From Stentor roeselii (taxonomy: Eukaryota; Ciliophora; Heterotrichea; Heterotrichida; Stentoridae), in the NCBI GenBank assembly GCA_006503475.1, contig RSEH01000005.1, forward strand, positions 124,001 to 188,000: a stretch of 64,000 nucleotides of DNA, given 5' to 3'. A program made the translations under genes and the position numbers. Under the pieces are notes generated by a model. The model did not search any database. It was given only the letters and a program-made list of their open reading frames with translations, and had not been told where the DNA came from. Shown here in pieces: positions 46,099 through 54,868 of the stretch (position 1 is its first letter; each line of letters opens with the position of its first letter).

Positions 46099-46954
46099 AT
46101 GGAAAAGTTTAAATTGTTGGACCAGAACTTTACCCGGGCTTTTTATGAGGATGATTTTTTGGCGATGAAAATGATTTATAGACTGATGAAAGATGTGAAA
46201 AACTTTGAAGAACTTGCAGAAAAATGCTGTTCTGAAGAGTTTAAAAAGTTTAGGAAAGATAAAAATTCAGTGAAATATGTTCATGACATTCTTTTCGGAG
46301 GTGGATGGAAAAACGTCCGGGAATCAGATTCTATTAAAATTGAATGTCAAGGTGGAGGAAATGCTTTTTTAACGAAATGCACATTAAGCCTGAATTGCAA
46401 TATTGTTCATGTTCTCGCCGTTATTTCTGAAGCTGACTTGATTCATACCTGGTAATTACTAGGCAGGGTGGAGCCTTTAAGAGATATTAAAATATTTGAA
46501 CAGCCTACCAAGACTAGAATACTTCAAAAGTACCAGTTTTCATTTCCTTGGCCTTTGTCTGAACGACATTGCATGATTGAAGTTCATTCTGTTCCTATGA
46601 ATCAAGCGGTTTCTATTGTTTTGAAGACACCTCAGGAAAAATATTACTTGGGGAAAAAAATTTTTGAAGGAAATGGAGGGGAGACTTGGATGAGGATTAA
46701 TGTTGGGTGTATTTTTGTGGAGTATTTGGAGGAGAATAAGACTCGATTAATCATCATGACGTCTTGTGACCCGAATATTGTAAGATTTTATTTAGAACTT
46801 TTTACCAAACTTCATTTTAAATTTCGCCACCAAGCATGCCTTATATTATATGATGGAAACACTAAAATCTAAAATCTCCAACTTAAAAGGCAATATCTAC
46901 GAACAAGAATTTCAGAAAGGAAAGAATTTTACTCATTTCTCCGAGAAATGCTAG
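46099..46954 (+). CDS. START-domain lipid-binding protein
   Basis: Three exons (46099-46451, 46467-46779, 46796-46954) give 274 aa. Removal of a 15-nt and a 16-nt intron restores one frame. The C-terminal exon then reads NFLPNFILNFATKHALYYMM, the classic end of a START domain, following the DPNI residues of exon 2. Earlier START landmarks are the strand WKNVRESDSIKIE and the helix-strand pair near SERHCMIEVHSVPMN. START domains bind a lipid such as phosphatidylcholine, ceramide or sterol. The protein has no TM segment or targeting signal, so it is probably a cytosolic lipid carrier. Confidence 0.85.
46452..46466 (+). other. 15-nt intron in the START gene
   Basis: It reads GTAATTACTAGGCAG. 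Spliced, the frame runs ..DLIHTW-VEPLRDIKI.. with the Trp codon split across the junction. Confidence 0.88.
46780..46795 (+). other. 16-nt intron in the START gene
   Basis: It reads GTAAGATTTTATTTAG. It has no in-frame stop directly, but unspliced reading drops into a frame without START character. Spliced, it yields DPNINFLPNFILNFATK. Confidence 0.88.
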
Positions 46955-47044
46955 GTCAATACATCCCTTAATCTCAATTTTCCCATAAATCCACCAACTT
47001 CCCTAAACACCACCTTTATCAACCTAATCTAATCAATCCGATAA

Positions 47045-48049
47045 ATGGAAGCCCATTACCAAGTCCCTAACGCAGACCTTTCTCTTTTCTTCTTCGAGCA
47101 AGAAAAGGCCTTTCCAAGTGAAAAAGTGATTCAACCCGTCAACGAAGGATCTCATTTCCTTGAAAAATTCAAAAAAAGACTAGAAAGTCTCAGTCCACAA
47201 AGCGATCTTTCAAAGAAAAGCCAATGCGTGGTGTCCTTCAGCTGTGGAAGCAGCATAAGCTTGAAACTGTTAATATCTCGTCACTATTCCTACGACAGCG
47301 CTTTCACCAGAGACGACTGCGGCTCTTGCAACTGTTTAAAAACAAGTTGTCGTCCCAAGTCTTTATCAGGATTTCCATTCATCGCCTTTCGACAGCTGCA
47401 AACTTCAGAAACCGCATTAAAAACCCTTCAAAACATAAAAAGAAAAGGATGCAGTTTATCTCAGTTCAAGTTAAAAGCAGGCCAAGCAGTGATGTATGAA
47501 TTGATGTCTTTCGTTTTATATGAAAACGAGAAATACAAGTGCATCGTTGATTTTCACTTTTCAAGACCGAAAGAAGTGACAGATGCGAAAAAGTTCTTTA
47601 TTTTCCCTGAGGTTGCCAGAAGTGAGTTTGAGATGAACCCGAAAGATTTTTTGTTAAAAACGAGTATCAGGGAAATTTTGTATTTCAAGAATATTCTGCC
47701 TGGATCTTCGTATTTGGAAAAGTTTTTGGAACAGGTTGACTTCAGTGCTAATGTTGTTAATAATAAAGTTCCTTTGGATGAAAACTTGAATGATTTGATT
47801 TTAGAAAGAAAAGAAAAATTGAGAGAAGTTAAACCTAGATTTGAACTTGCTGTTCAGGAGTATAATGAACCTAGTCAAGGAATTAGTGATTATTTGAATA
47901 GAGCTTTTATGCCAAGTCTTACTAGAGGTGAAGGGTTTTCTTTTTACTGCATTAATCGCAGTAGGGATAATGAAGAAAATTGCAACAGGTGTAGTGAATG
48001 CGGGCAACTTTACCCGAAATACACGAAAAGATGCATCCTTCATAAATAA
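47045..48049 (+). CDS. Hypothetical protein with Cys-rich patches
   Basis: The protein has 334 aa from ATG 47045 (CCGATAAATGG). It contains a Cys-rich stretch at about residues 91-106 (DDCGSCNCLKTSC) and a CxxC-CxxC-like C-terminus (CNRCSECGQLYPKYTKRC) that may bind zinc. The middle has alternating strands and helices (YKCIVDFHFSRP). No signal peptide or TM segment is seen. I do not recognise a family. It ends 62 bp from the convergent SAM50 gene. Confidence 0.6.
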   Translation: MEAHYQVPNADLSLFFFEQEKAFPSEKVIQPVNEGSHFLEKFKKRLESLSPQSDLSKKSQCVVSFSCGSSISLKLLISRHYSYDSAFTRDDCGSCNCLKTSCRPKSLSGFPFIAFRQLQTSETALKTLQNIKRKGCSLSQFKLKAGQAVMYELMSFVLYENEKYKCIVDFHFSRPKEVTDAKKFFIFPEVARSEFEMNPKDFLLKTSIREILYFKNILPGSSYLEKFLEQVDFSANVVNNKVPLDENLNDLILERKEKLREVKPRFELAVQEYNEPSQGISDYLNRAFMPSLTRGEGFSFYCINRSRDNEENCNRCSECGQLYPKYTKRCILHK

Positions 48050-48111
48050 CATAAACCATCTACAAAATCCATCAAAAGTATTAAACATCCAAACTATTCT
48101 AATCCTAACCA

Positions 48112-49389
48112 TTACTCTCCAAACACAATTTGAAAAGTGGTATCACAATCAAGTTTCTTCTTCCAGACCTTTGAATTATAAACAACTTCCAGCCTAGCAA
48201 CTCCTAAATTGAATCCAATTCCAAATCCAACAGCACCTCTAACATATTCCCTGAAATAATTCCTAAAACTACTAACTTTTCCAGGAGCTTCACAAATCAA
48301 ATTCCCAAAAACAAAAGGTACAAGTCCAGTGCCTTCAAGAACAGAAGCATCATAAAAGTGGACTTTATTTTCAATTAAAAGTTTTGATAACTGTCCTAAA
48401 TCATCTCCATAGACGTCATATTTACAAGTCATCACAGGGTCCGCTGGGAGTTTCCTCGACCCAACCGAGTGAAACCCTTTAATGTACTTGATGCGGTACC
48501 TGTCGTTTAAAGACACTTTCGAGAAGCTCCAAGGTAAAAAAGCTCCGAAGTTGAAAGAAGTCTGCCAGGCGATCGAGTTTGTAAGTCCGAAAAACCTGCT
48601 GAACTTAAAATCGACTTTTTGAAAAATGTTGTCTTTTCCCCATGCGAACTCATTTGAAGCAGTGAAAGAATAACCTTCTCTTTGGAGATTTGAAACATTA
48701 GAAATTTTGTATTCACTGAGTAAAAAGTTCTTCGCATTCACTGGCAAAGCTTCAGTGATCAAATTCACAGAAGCTAGATCTGAGTTGATTTTATTTGTCC
48801 TGACAGTCCTTCCTAGTTCCGTCCTGAACTTTCCATTTAAAGTACGAAAGCCGATACTTCCAGAATACGCATTTTGTTTGAAATTATTGTCGATTTCTTC
48901 AGTACCTTGTTTAAACGAGAAGTAATTTTCCCACTTTCCAGGTTTAAACAACTTGTCAACATGAATGACTTCAAATCCATAAGTCTTCGTATTCGGTTTG
49001 TATTCTACTTTCAAGTCAGTCAAGTCAGCTTTTTCCCGAACATTCCGAAAACACCCAGAAATAAAAGTCCTTCCTCCTTCATTATTCGCGTCAGCCCCAG
49101 CAGAAAAAGACCAGGCTTTATTATCTTGAAGGTTGTAAGAAACAAGGGCAGTATCACGAGTCTTCCCTGGAAGGACTTTTATTTCACAGGACTTGAAAGA
49201 GTTAAGAGATTCGAGTGACTGAAGTGAAAAAAAAAGGTTTTCTTGTAAGGAAAGAACACTTTTAGAGTTTTTCACTTTTGAAACTATTTGATGCAGAAGG
49301 TCTTGCCGGATCTTTGTTGATGAAATTTCGATATCGACGGAATTGAGAGGACAAAATAAAATATCTGAAATATCTTCAGGTCCTTCCAT
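48112..49389 (-). CDS. SAMM50: SAM50/Tob55, mitochondrial outer-membrane beta-barrel assembly (Omp85 family)
   Basis: The protein has 425 aa. A short N-terminal POTRA-like part is followed by a long C-terminal region of alternating hydrophobic strands, as in a 16-strand Omp85 barrel. The conserved L6-loop (V/I)RGF motif appears as IKGFHSVGSR. The last strands (REYVRGAVGFGIGFNLGVAR) match the Omp85 C-terminus with its glycine-rich turn. SAM50 inserts beta-barrel proteins into the mitochondrial outer membrane. Lys instead of Arg in the motif is unusual. Its start codon is 7 bp from the divergent TrmO-fusion start. Confidence 0.85.
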   Translation of the reverse strand: MEGPEDISDILFCPLNSVDIEISSTKIRQDLLHQIVSKVKNSKSVLSLQENLFFSLQSLESLNSFKSCEIKVLPGKTRDTALVSYNLQDNKAWSFSAGADANNEGGRTFISGCFRNVREKADLTDLKVEYKPNTKTYGFEVIHVDKLFKPGKWENYFSFKQGTEEIDNNFKQNAYSGSIGFRTLNGKFRTELGRTVRTNKINSDLASVNLITEALPVNAKNFLLSEYKISNVSNLQREGYSFTASNEFAWGKDNIFQKVDFKFSRFFGLTNSIAWQTSFNFGAFLPWSFSKVSLNDRYRIKYIKGFHSVGSRKLPADPVMTCKYDVYGDDLGQLSKLLIENKVHFYDASVLEGTGLVPFVFGNLICEAPGKVSSFRNYFREYVRGAVGFGIGFNLGVARLEVVYNSKVWKKKLDCDTTFQIVFGE

Positions 49390-49396
49390 TGTTTAT
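49390..49396. promoter_or_regulatory. 7-bp head-to-head spacer
   Basis: TGTTTAT is all that lies between the SAM50 ATG (minus) and the TrmO-fusion ATG (plus). It is the tightest divergent pair in the window. Confidence 0.5.
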
Positions 49397-50539
49397 ATGG
49401 AATTTGTACAGGTTTTTCAAGAGGCTGTCGAAAAACTTGTTGAAGATGGAAAAATACCTCCTTGTGAATGGGTACCTTGGGAATTTCTTACTCCGAAAGT
49501 TGCTGAATGGGGAGATTACTGCTGTTTTACTGTGCTTAGGACTTGTTGTCGATTGGCGAAAATTGGAATTGATTGTGATGCGCAGAAATGGTGTGAGATG
49601 ATTGTTTCTGTTGTGAAGGATGAGTTGGGTGTTAAAAGGGTTTATGCTGAAAATGGGATTATCAATTTGCAGATGTTTCATTTGGATTCTCAAGTAAATG
49701 TTGAGAAGGAATCGAAAGGACAGACTTTTAGTTTTGAACCAATCGGGTGGGTCTCCAGTTGTTTCTGTGAAAAATTCGGAACCCCAAGACAAAGTCTTTA
49801 CTCAAAGTTTTCCCGAGGTATAGTTCATCTAAACAATTTCATAAACATCGACAGTTTTGACGGAATCCAAGAATTTTCCCACATCTGGCTAGTCTTTGTT
49901 TTCCACAAGTCAAAGCACAGCAAGTTCAAAACAAAAATAAAGCCTCCTCGTCTTCCAGGTGAAAAGCGAGGAATTTTCGCAACAAGGGCTCCTCATCGTT
50001 ACAACCCGATCGGTTTATCTCTGGTTAAGTTAGAAAAGGTTGAAAACCGTGAAATCTGGGTATCAGGGATTGATTTAATAGACAAGACTCCGATTTTAGA
50101 CATAAAACCTTATCATCCAGTTGATTCTTTGTCGAATTTTCAATGCCCGGAGTACATCAACAATCCTTTATTTATCTACAAAGTTGAATTCCACCCTTAT
50201 TCTTTGGCTCGCATTCAAGATATTAAATCAAGGTTTTCTTTGCAGTTCTATCAAAATGATGAGGACTGGGAAGAGGTCATTAGGGAAATACTTGCCCAGG
50301 ACCCTAGCACTGTACACACTAAAACTAAGCATCCTGTATGAGTTATTAAGGACTTGGGACTGTATGGATTTAAAATTGATAGAATTTTTGTTGTTTATGT
50401 TAGGAATTCCAAGGAAAGTACTCATCTTGTTGTTAATGTTTTACATCAAGATGAGTCGGATTTGCATGACTTAAGAAGTGAAGGCTGGTTACTTGCAATG
50501 CAATCAGAACTTACCGCCCTAGGAATTCTCTCAGAGTAG
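49397..50539 (+). CDS. TRMO: TrmO-like tRNA t6A37 methyltransferase fused to an ArgRS N-terminal-like domain
   Basis: The protein has 375 aa in two exons (49397-50335 and 50351-50539), with a C-terminus of about 60 residues on the second. Residues about 110-240 are a TsaA/TrmO domain: EPIGWVSSCFCEKFGTPRQ, GIQEFSHIWLVFVFH and RGIFATRAPHRYNPIGLS, including the RAPHRPNPIG-type motif. TrmO methylates t6A37 of tRNAs. Residues 1 to about 95 (VAEWGDYCCFTVLRTCCRLA through VYAENGIINLQMF) follow the arginyl-tRNA synthetase N-terminal domain (gDYqsn.a..LAk, vagpGFIN.f). That domain contacts the tRNA D-loop, so the fusion makes structural sense. The extra C-terminal domain is unrecognised. Confidence 0.85.
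50336..50350 (+). other. 15-nt intron in the TrmO-fusion gene
   Basis: It reads GTATGAGTTATTAAG and contains an in-frame TGA. Spliced, it reads ..TKHP-DLGLYGFKIDRIF.. and opens a further 62 codons. Confidence 0.85.
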
Positions 50540-50557
50540 CCCATTAGTTAATTTAGA

Positions 50558-51154
50558 TTATAAAGACCCTAACGGTACATCCGTATTAACATGTGAGATC
50601 CGTTCAATAACCAGCTGAAAAACCTCATCTTGACTCAAGAGTCCATCAACAACAACACAATTTTCCATATTTTTCATAACTTCATCATACTTCTCAGCGA
50701 CTTTTTCTTGAAATTCAATTCTTTCATACCTTTCACCTCCATATTCAGCCCTTTCTTTTGCGACCTGCGGTGAAATTCGAATGAAAAAAATAACATCAGG
50801 TTTAGGAAGTCCTTTTTCAGGACAAAGGCACCAATTAAGGTCAAGTCCCTTAGCCGCTGAATAAGCGATTCCTGAAAACGAGTATCTATCTAAGACCACA
50901 TCTTGTCCATTGTGAATAGCGTTCAAGATCTGACTTCTACATTCCCATCGATTAGCAGAGAACAACAAATGAACCGAGTAGTCATCTAAATTAAGACTGG
51001 ACTTCAAGTAAGCGTCAATCATTGAGGCGATCTGGGTAGTTCGATTCGGAAAAGACATGAATAAAGAGTTAGGAAGAGCCGCAGCGAGTCTTTTCGCTTG
51101 AGTCGATTTTCCAGAGCGGTCAATTCCTTCAAAAACAATAAGTTTTCCTCTCAT
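50558..51154 (-). CDS. DTYMK: Thymidylate kinase
   Basis: The protein has 198 aa, the usual length. The P-loop is FEGIDRSGKSTQA, the DR(Y/H) motif is VVLDRYSFSGIAYSAAKGLD, and the LID region is ERAEYGGERYE. The enzyme makes dTDP from dTMP in DNA precursor synthesis. The first Met is next to the core strand (MRGKLIVFEG), so there is no targeting leader. It is the last gene of the compact minus-strand run; its start is 9 bp after the stop of the preceding gene. Confidence 0.96.
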   Translation of the reverse strand: MRGKLIVFEGIDRSGKSTQAKRLAAALPNSLFMSFPNRTTQIASMIDAYLKSSLNLDDYSVHLLFSANRWECRSQILNAIHNGQDVVLDRYSFSGIAYSAAKGLDLNWCLCPEKGLPKPDVIFFIRISPQVAKERAEYGGERYERIEFQEKVAEKYDEVMKNMENCVVVDGLLSQDEVFQLVIERISHVNTDVPLGSL

Positions 51155-51163
51155 TTCTTTATA

Positions 51164-52057
51164 TTACCCCTGGAGTTTATCTAATTTTTCCCTAAGGTCT
51201 TCGATTTCAGAAGAGATATCACCGAGCTCTCCAATCTTATCAACCAAAATACACCCAAGTAATTCAATTTCCTTGTAAAGCCCGTGACTTCCGTTAGCCT
51301 TAGGAATAGTTAACTTCGCCACCCTGAGCTCCTGTTGTTTTTCCTTTATCTTCTTTTCTAAAAAATTCGCTCTATGCCTATCTTTTTCAATAGCTGCTGT
51401 GACATCATGAATTTTCGTCATGAGTTCCTGTGGATTTTGTTTAGGAATTTCTTGAAGTTCTCGAATCTCATCTTCTAAAATCGCGACTTGATGTCTAATT
51501 TTCGACTCTTCTTCAACGACTTCATTAAGCCTCTCTTGAGCTATTTTGAGTTTTTCTACATAAGAGCTAGGATATCGAGATTTTACTTTTTCACATTTTA
51601 TTTTAAGTTTTTCGATGTCTTCTTCACATTTTTTTATCTTTTTGCTCAGTTCTGCATTTTCTCTTTCAGTTGGACCCAGTCGTCTTTGGTAGAGGCCGTA
51701 GATGTAGTTTTGTTGGTTAATGTCTAAAAGTTGGTCAGATTTTTTTAGTTGTTCTTCTTGTGCGACGAGATGAACGTTTTCTTTACGCACTTGCTCGATT
51801 TGTTGGTGAAGGTTCTCGATTTCTTGTTTTTCTAGTTCTTCTTGTGACTGTTTGATTTTTAGACTTTCTTGTTTGAGTTGCTGAAGTTCTTGATTTAAAC
51901 TTACCATCTCTTGTCTCAGTTTTTCTTGAAGGTTCTGCTTTGACTGAAGGGCTTCTTCGAATAGGTCTTTTTTTAGTTCTTTTTCGTGAAGGATGATTTC
52001 ACGTTTGTACTCTTGGATCTCTTTTTGAATTGCCCTGGCTTCTGATATGGTGTCCAT
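51164..52057 (-). CDS. Coiled-coil protein, function unknown
   Basis: The protein has 297 aa and is almost entirely heptad-rich, with strings such as EKLRQEMVSLNQELQQLKQE, interrupted by a non-helical IYGLYQRRLGP near residue 125. It has no TM segment or Cys motif. The layout resembles small ciliary coiled-coil proteins, but I cannot name the family. Spacers to both same-strand neighbours are 9 bp. Confidence 0.7.
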   Translation of the reverse strand: MDTISEARAIQKEIQEYKREIILHEKELKKDLFEEALQSKQNLQEKLRQEMVSLNQELQQLKQESLKIKQSQEELEKQEIENLHQQIEQVRKENVHLVAQEEQLKKSDQLLDINQQNYIYGLYQRRLGPTERENAELSKKIKKCEEDIEKLKIKCEKVKSRYPSSYVEKLKIAQERLNEVVEEESKIRHQVAILEDEIRELQEIPKQNPQELMTKIHDVTAAIEKDRHRANFLEKKIKEKQQELRVAKLTIPKANGSHGLYKEIELLGCILVDKIGELGDISSEIEDLREKLDKLQG

Positions 52058-52066
52058 TTAAAGTTA

Positions 52067-53467
52067 TTAGTATATCAAACAGGACTCGCAGGCCACTGTC
52101 TTCGGCTCGTCAAATGAAATGCTTCGCAGAGACTGTCGACTGAAAAGACTCAGATGGTCGGCTTCCAGTTCACGGATGATTTTTTTTGCATAGTTTTCAT
52201 TGTTTATCTTCAGTTCTTGCCGAATCTTCTCAAGTGTCAGGGAATAGTTCGAGTTGACCATCAGCACCAAAGACTCGTAATCATCGTAACCGGCTTCTAG
52301 GAAGTTTTCGTAGAAAACTCCCATGTTTATATGATCTAACCACGCCTTTAATGAGGGAAAGTGGAAGACTGCTTGAGTATTGCAACTTGAAATTCCACAG
52401 CATTTTAAGAAACTTGATTTGCTTCGCCTTTGAAGGGATGGACGTGGACGTGGCTTTGAAAGCTCTTCAACTCGAAAGGAAAGACGCGCTTTATGTCCTG
52501 GCTTTTTTAGGAGGGGAAGAAGCTTCTGGAGAAAATCGTTTGGGTCTTGAGAAATACTTTCCAGCGTGTGGTAGTTTGAGGAAATTATCAACTCGTAGTA
52601 AACTGCCAGGTTTATGGTTTCTAGCCAGTTGTATATTGGGTATAACTCGAATTTTGAGGGATTTGTACTGATTTGGCTTGCTGAAGTTGTTGTGGTTTTT
52701 GAGAGCTTTATTATCTCTGATAGTTGATCGGAGTTGTGAGAAACCCTTCCATGCAAGTTATCATCCTCAAAGCATTCATTTTTACTCCCATCATCAAAGG
52801 CATTATTTTTCCTTCCAAAAGAGCATCTCTCTAAATACAATCTATCATCATCACCTCCCACAACTTTATCATTCGCATCTTTCAAAACCTGTAAAATGCG
52901 CTGATCCTGTGTCATATCAAAAGCATTTTTTCCTGAAAAATCAACAACAAAAGGGTCAGCCCAGCTGAGCATCATGACGACGACACATTCGATGAACCCA
53001 CAGTCGACAGCATAATGAAGAGCAGTTCTTCCAGCCTGTATATTTTTTACAACTTTATTCTGAATATTCGGGTCAGCCTGATATTTAAGCAGAAGCTTTA
53101 CCATGTCGACATCTCCTCGAAAAGCTGAGTTGTGCAAAGGGGAATCGCCTTCGTTTTGCTGAATGTTCGGGTCAGCCCCTGATTGAAGAAGCAGCTCGGC
53201 AAGATCGAGGTTTCCACTGTCTGCTGCTTGATGAAGAGGACTTTCACCCAGATTGTTTAACATGTTTGGGTCTGCACCTTGGCTTAATAAATACTTCGTC
53301 GCTTGTAAACGTCCTGATATTACTGAACGGTATAGAGGAGTCCATCCTAGCTGAGTTGAAATTACTTTGCTGTCTTTTTCGTTTAGTTTTGATGGATTGC
53401 TCTCGAAGGACTGGATTATTTGGTCTATGTTGCCTGATTTGCAGGCATGATGCAGGTCGTTGGTCAT
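52067..53467 (-). CDS. Ankyrin-repeat protein with two SAM-like domains
   Basis: The protein has 466 aa. Four to five ankyrin repeats occupy residues 1-190 (GWTPLYRSVISGRLQATKYL, GESPLHQAADSGNLDLAELL, GDSPLHNSAFRGDVDMVKLL, GRTALHYAVDCGFIECVVVM). Two SAM-like helical bundles follow at about 280-340 (YNWLETINLAVYYELIISSN) and 380-445 (LKAWLDHINMGVFYENFLEA). Both domains serve protein binding, so this is probably a scaffold. The tail ends CESCLIY. The start context is GTATAAAAATGACC. Confidence 0.88.
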   Translation of the reverse strand: MTNDLHHACKSGNIDQIIQSFESNPSKLNEKDSKVISTQLGWTPLYRSVISGRLQATKYLLSQGADPNMLNNLGESPLHQAADSGNLDLAELLLQSGADPNIQQNEGDSPLHNSAFRGDVDMVKLLLKYQADPNIQNKVVKNIQAGRTALHYAVDCGFIECVVVMMLSWADPFVVDFSGKNAFDMTQDQRILQVLKDANDKVVGGDDDRLYLERCSFGRKNNAFDDGSKNECFEDDNLHGRVSHNSDQLSEIIKLSKTTTTSASQISTNPSKFELYPIYNWLETINLAVYYELIISSNYHTLESISQDPNDFLQKLLPLLKKPGHKARLSFRVEELSKPRPRPSLQRRSKSSFLKCCGISSCNTQAVFHFPSLKAWLDHINMGVFYENFLEAGYDDYESLVLMVNSNYSLTLEKIRQELKINNENYAKKIIRELEADHLSLFSRQSLRSISFDEPKTVACESCLIY

Positions 53468-53494
53468 TTTTATACACTGAGCTAAACTATTAAA

Positions 53495-54583
53495 TTAAAT
53501 CCACTTTTTCATCTTATAATAAACGAACAACATCAAAAAGATCATCACACAGATTCCACAAACAATAAGAAAAGTGTTATAATTGTCATAATCTTGTCCA
53601 GGTACCATGACATTCATACCGAAATAGGCGGTAATCAAGTTAAGTGGAAGAAAAATCGCTGAAATCGCCGAAAAGTACTTAGAAATCTGGTTCAACTTAT
53701 CAGAATAGTCATACAAAGCCTGGTCAACCTGCGCTGAATAGATCTGTTCAGCTGAATTTAACATGCTTTTGCTCATTCGAAGTCTTTGCTGCAAAATATA
53801 AGTCTTTGACAAGAAACACTTGAGGTACATCTTCATTGCATCAGATATGATCTTACTTGCTATCAACTTCTGAAAAACTCCTATTTTTGGGTTGATTAAG
53901 TCGAACATGTAGATTAATTTCTTTTGGTTGTCGCTTAATTTTGTTATAAACTCGACTCGGTCGTTTGGGGCGACTTCTCGGCACTTGTCCATGTATTTCT
54001 TTGCGATTTGGTCTATACTTAGGATAAAAGTCTCGAATCTGCAGTAAAAGGCTTCGAGAACGCGGTGAAGCATCACTTCTGTTGAGGTGCAACCACAGGT
54101 TTCACTTATGTCTAGCCAGACTTCAGGAATTGCTAGTTGTTTCTGCTCGTTGACTGAGTCACTCACGCTAACCGAGTAAAACTTTTGATCTAAAGTTTCG
54201 CTTTTATTAGTATTAAAAACTTTTTCAATACAGTAAAGGTCGTCTTCTGAAAATATCAAAATGAAATTCTTATGCTTTACCAACTTCAATGACAAGGGAC
54301 TTTCAGGGTCGTCCTGCTTGAAGTCAATATCATTGATAGTAACAAACAGATAATCCTCGAATATCAGAACAGAGTCTTTATTATTAAAATAAGAAGACTC
54401 ACACTCAGAATCAAGTAAAGGATGAAGTTTGAACATTTTTCTTATTTCCCAGATCATCTCATCTTCCAACCCAATGAAAATGAGCACGAAGGGGTCTGAC
54501 GAAGCCTCTTTTAAATTAGACAATTCTTGAACCTGCTTCATTGAGATTTTACATGAAGTCTGTTTTTTTATATCATAAAGCAT
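53495..54583 (-). CDS. CorA-family magnesium transporter
   Basis: The protein has 362 aa from ATG 54583. A large soluble N-terminal part with a long helix (LYDYSDKLNQISKYFSAISA) leads to two C-terminal TM helices. The family signature GMN (322-324, in AYFGMNVMV) ends the first TM. CorA proteins are pentameric Mg2+ channels of plasma membrane or mitochondria. An upstream frame beginning at ATG 54714 (MRLFKSNSLNYRRVMSEE..) could be an N-terminal exon joined by a 17-nt intron (54596-54612); this is unproven. Confidence 0.88.
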   Translation of the reverse strand: MLYDIKKQTSCKISMKQVQELSNLKEASSDPFVLIFIGLEDEMIWEIRKMFKLHPLLDSECESSYFNNKDSVLIFEDYLFVTINDIDFKQDDPESPLSLKLVKHKNFILIFSEDDLYCIEKVFNTNKSETLDQKFYSVSVSDSVNEQKQLAIPEVWLDISETCGCTSTEVMLHRVLEAFYCRFETFILSIDQIAKKYMDKCREVAPNDRVEFITKLSDNQKKLIYMFDLINPKIGVFQKLIASKIISDAMKMYLKCFLSKTYILQQRLRMSKSMLNSAEQIYSAQVDQALYDYSDKLNQISKYFSAISAIFLPLNLITAYFGMNVMVPGQDYDNYNTFLIVCGICVMIFLMLFVYYKMKKWI

Positions 54584-54868
54584 GATCTCAGTTGTCTAAG
54601 TAGTAGTTACACGGGTCTTTCACTATATATTTTCGTCAGTCCTCTTGGAGTTGGAATGGCTTCTTCACTCATCACACGTCGGTAGTTTAAAGAGTTGCTC
54701 TTGAAAAGTCTCATCTTTTTTACTATAAAGTTAATGAAGGATTATTAAATATATAATAAGAATATTAAATTTTTCAGATTATCAATTGAATAATCTCAGA
54801 TAACTTGAAAACTTTCAAAATAATCTGTTAAAACTCAAGTAATTAAATTAAGCTCCAGATCAAGCTCT
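54584..54868. other. Gap with possible upstream CorA exon
   Basis: These 285 bp separate CorA from the coiled-coil gene. Codons from 54714 down to 54610 (minus) read MRLFKSNSLNYRRVMSEEAI.. with good composition before a TAA. The sequence GTGTAACTACTACTTAG at 54596-54612 would be a 17-nt intron leading in frame to the CorA ATG. The rest is AT-rich. Confidence 0.35.

Noticed and set aside
50571-50577. CCCTAAC-like string as telomere repeat or telomerase template
   Set aside because: A single partial match at the end of the thymidylate kinase gene, inside coding sequence, with no repeat.
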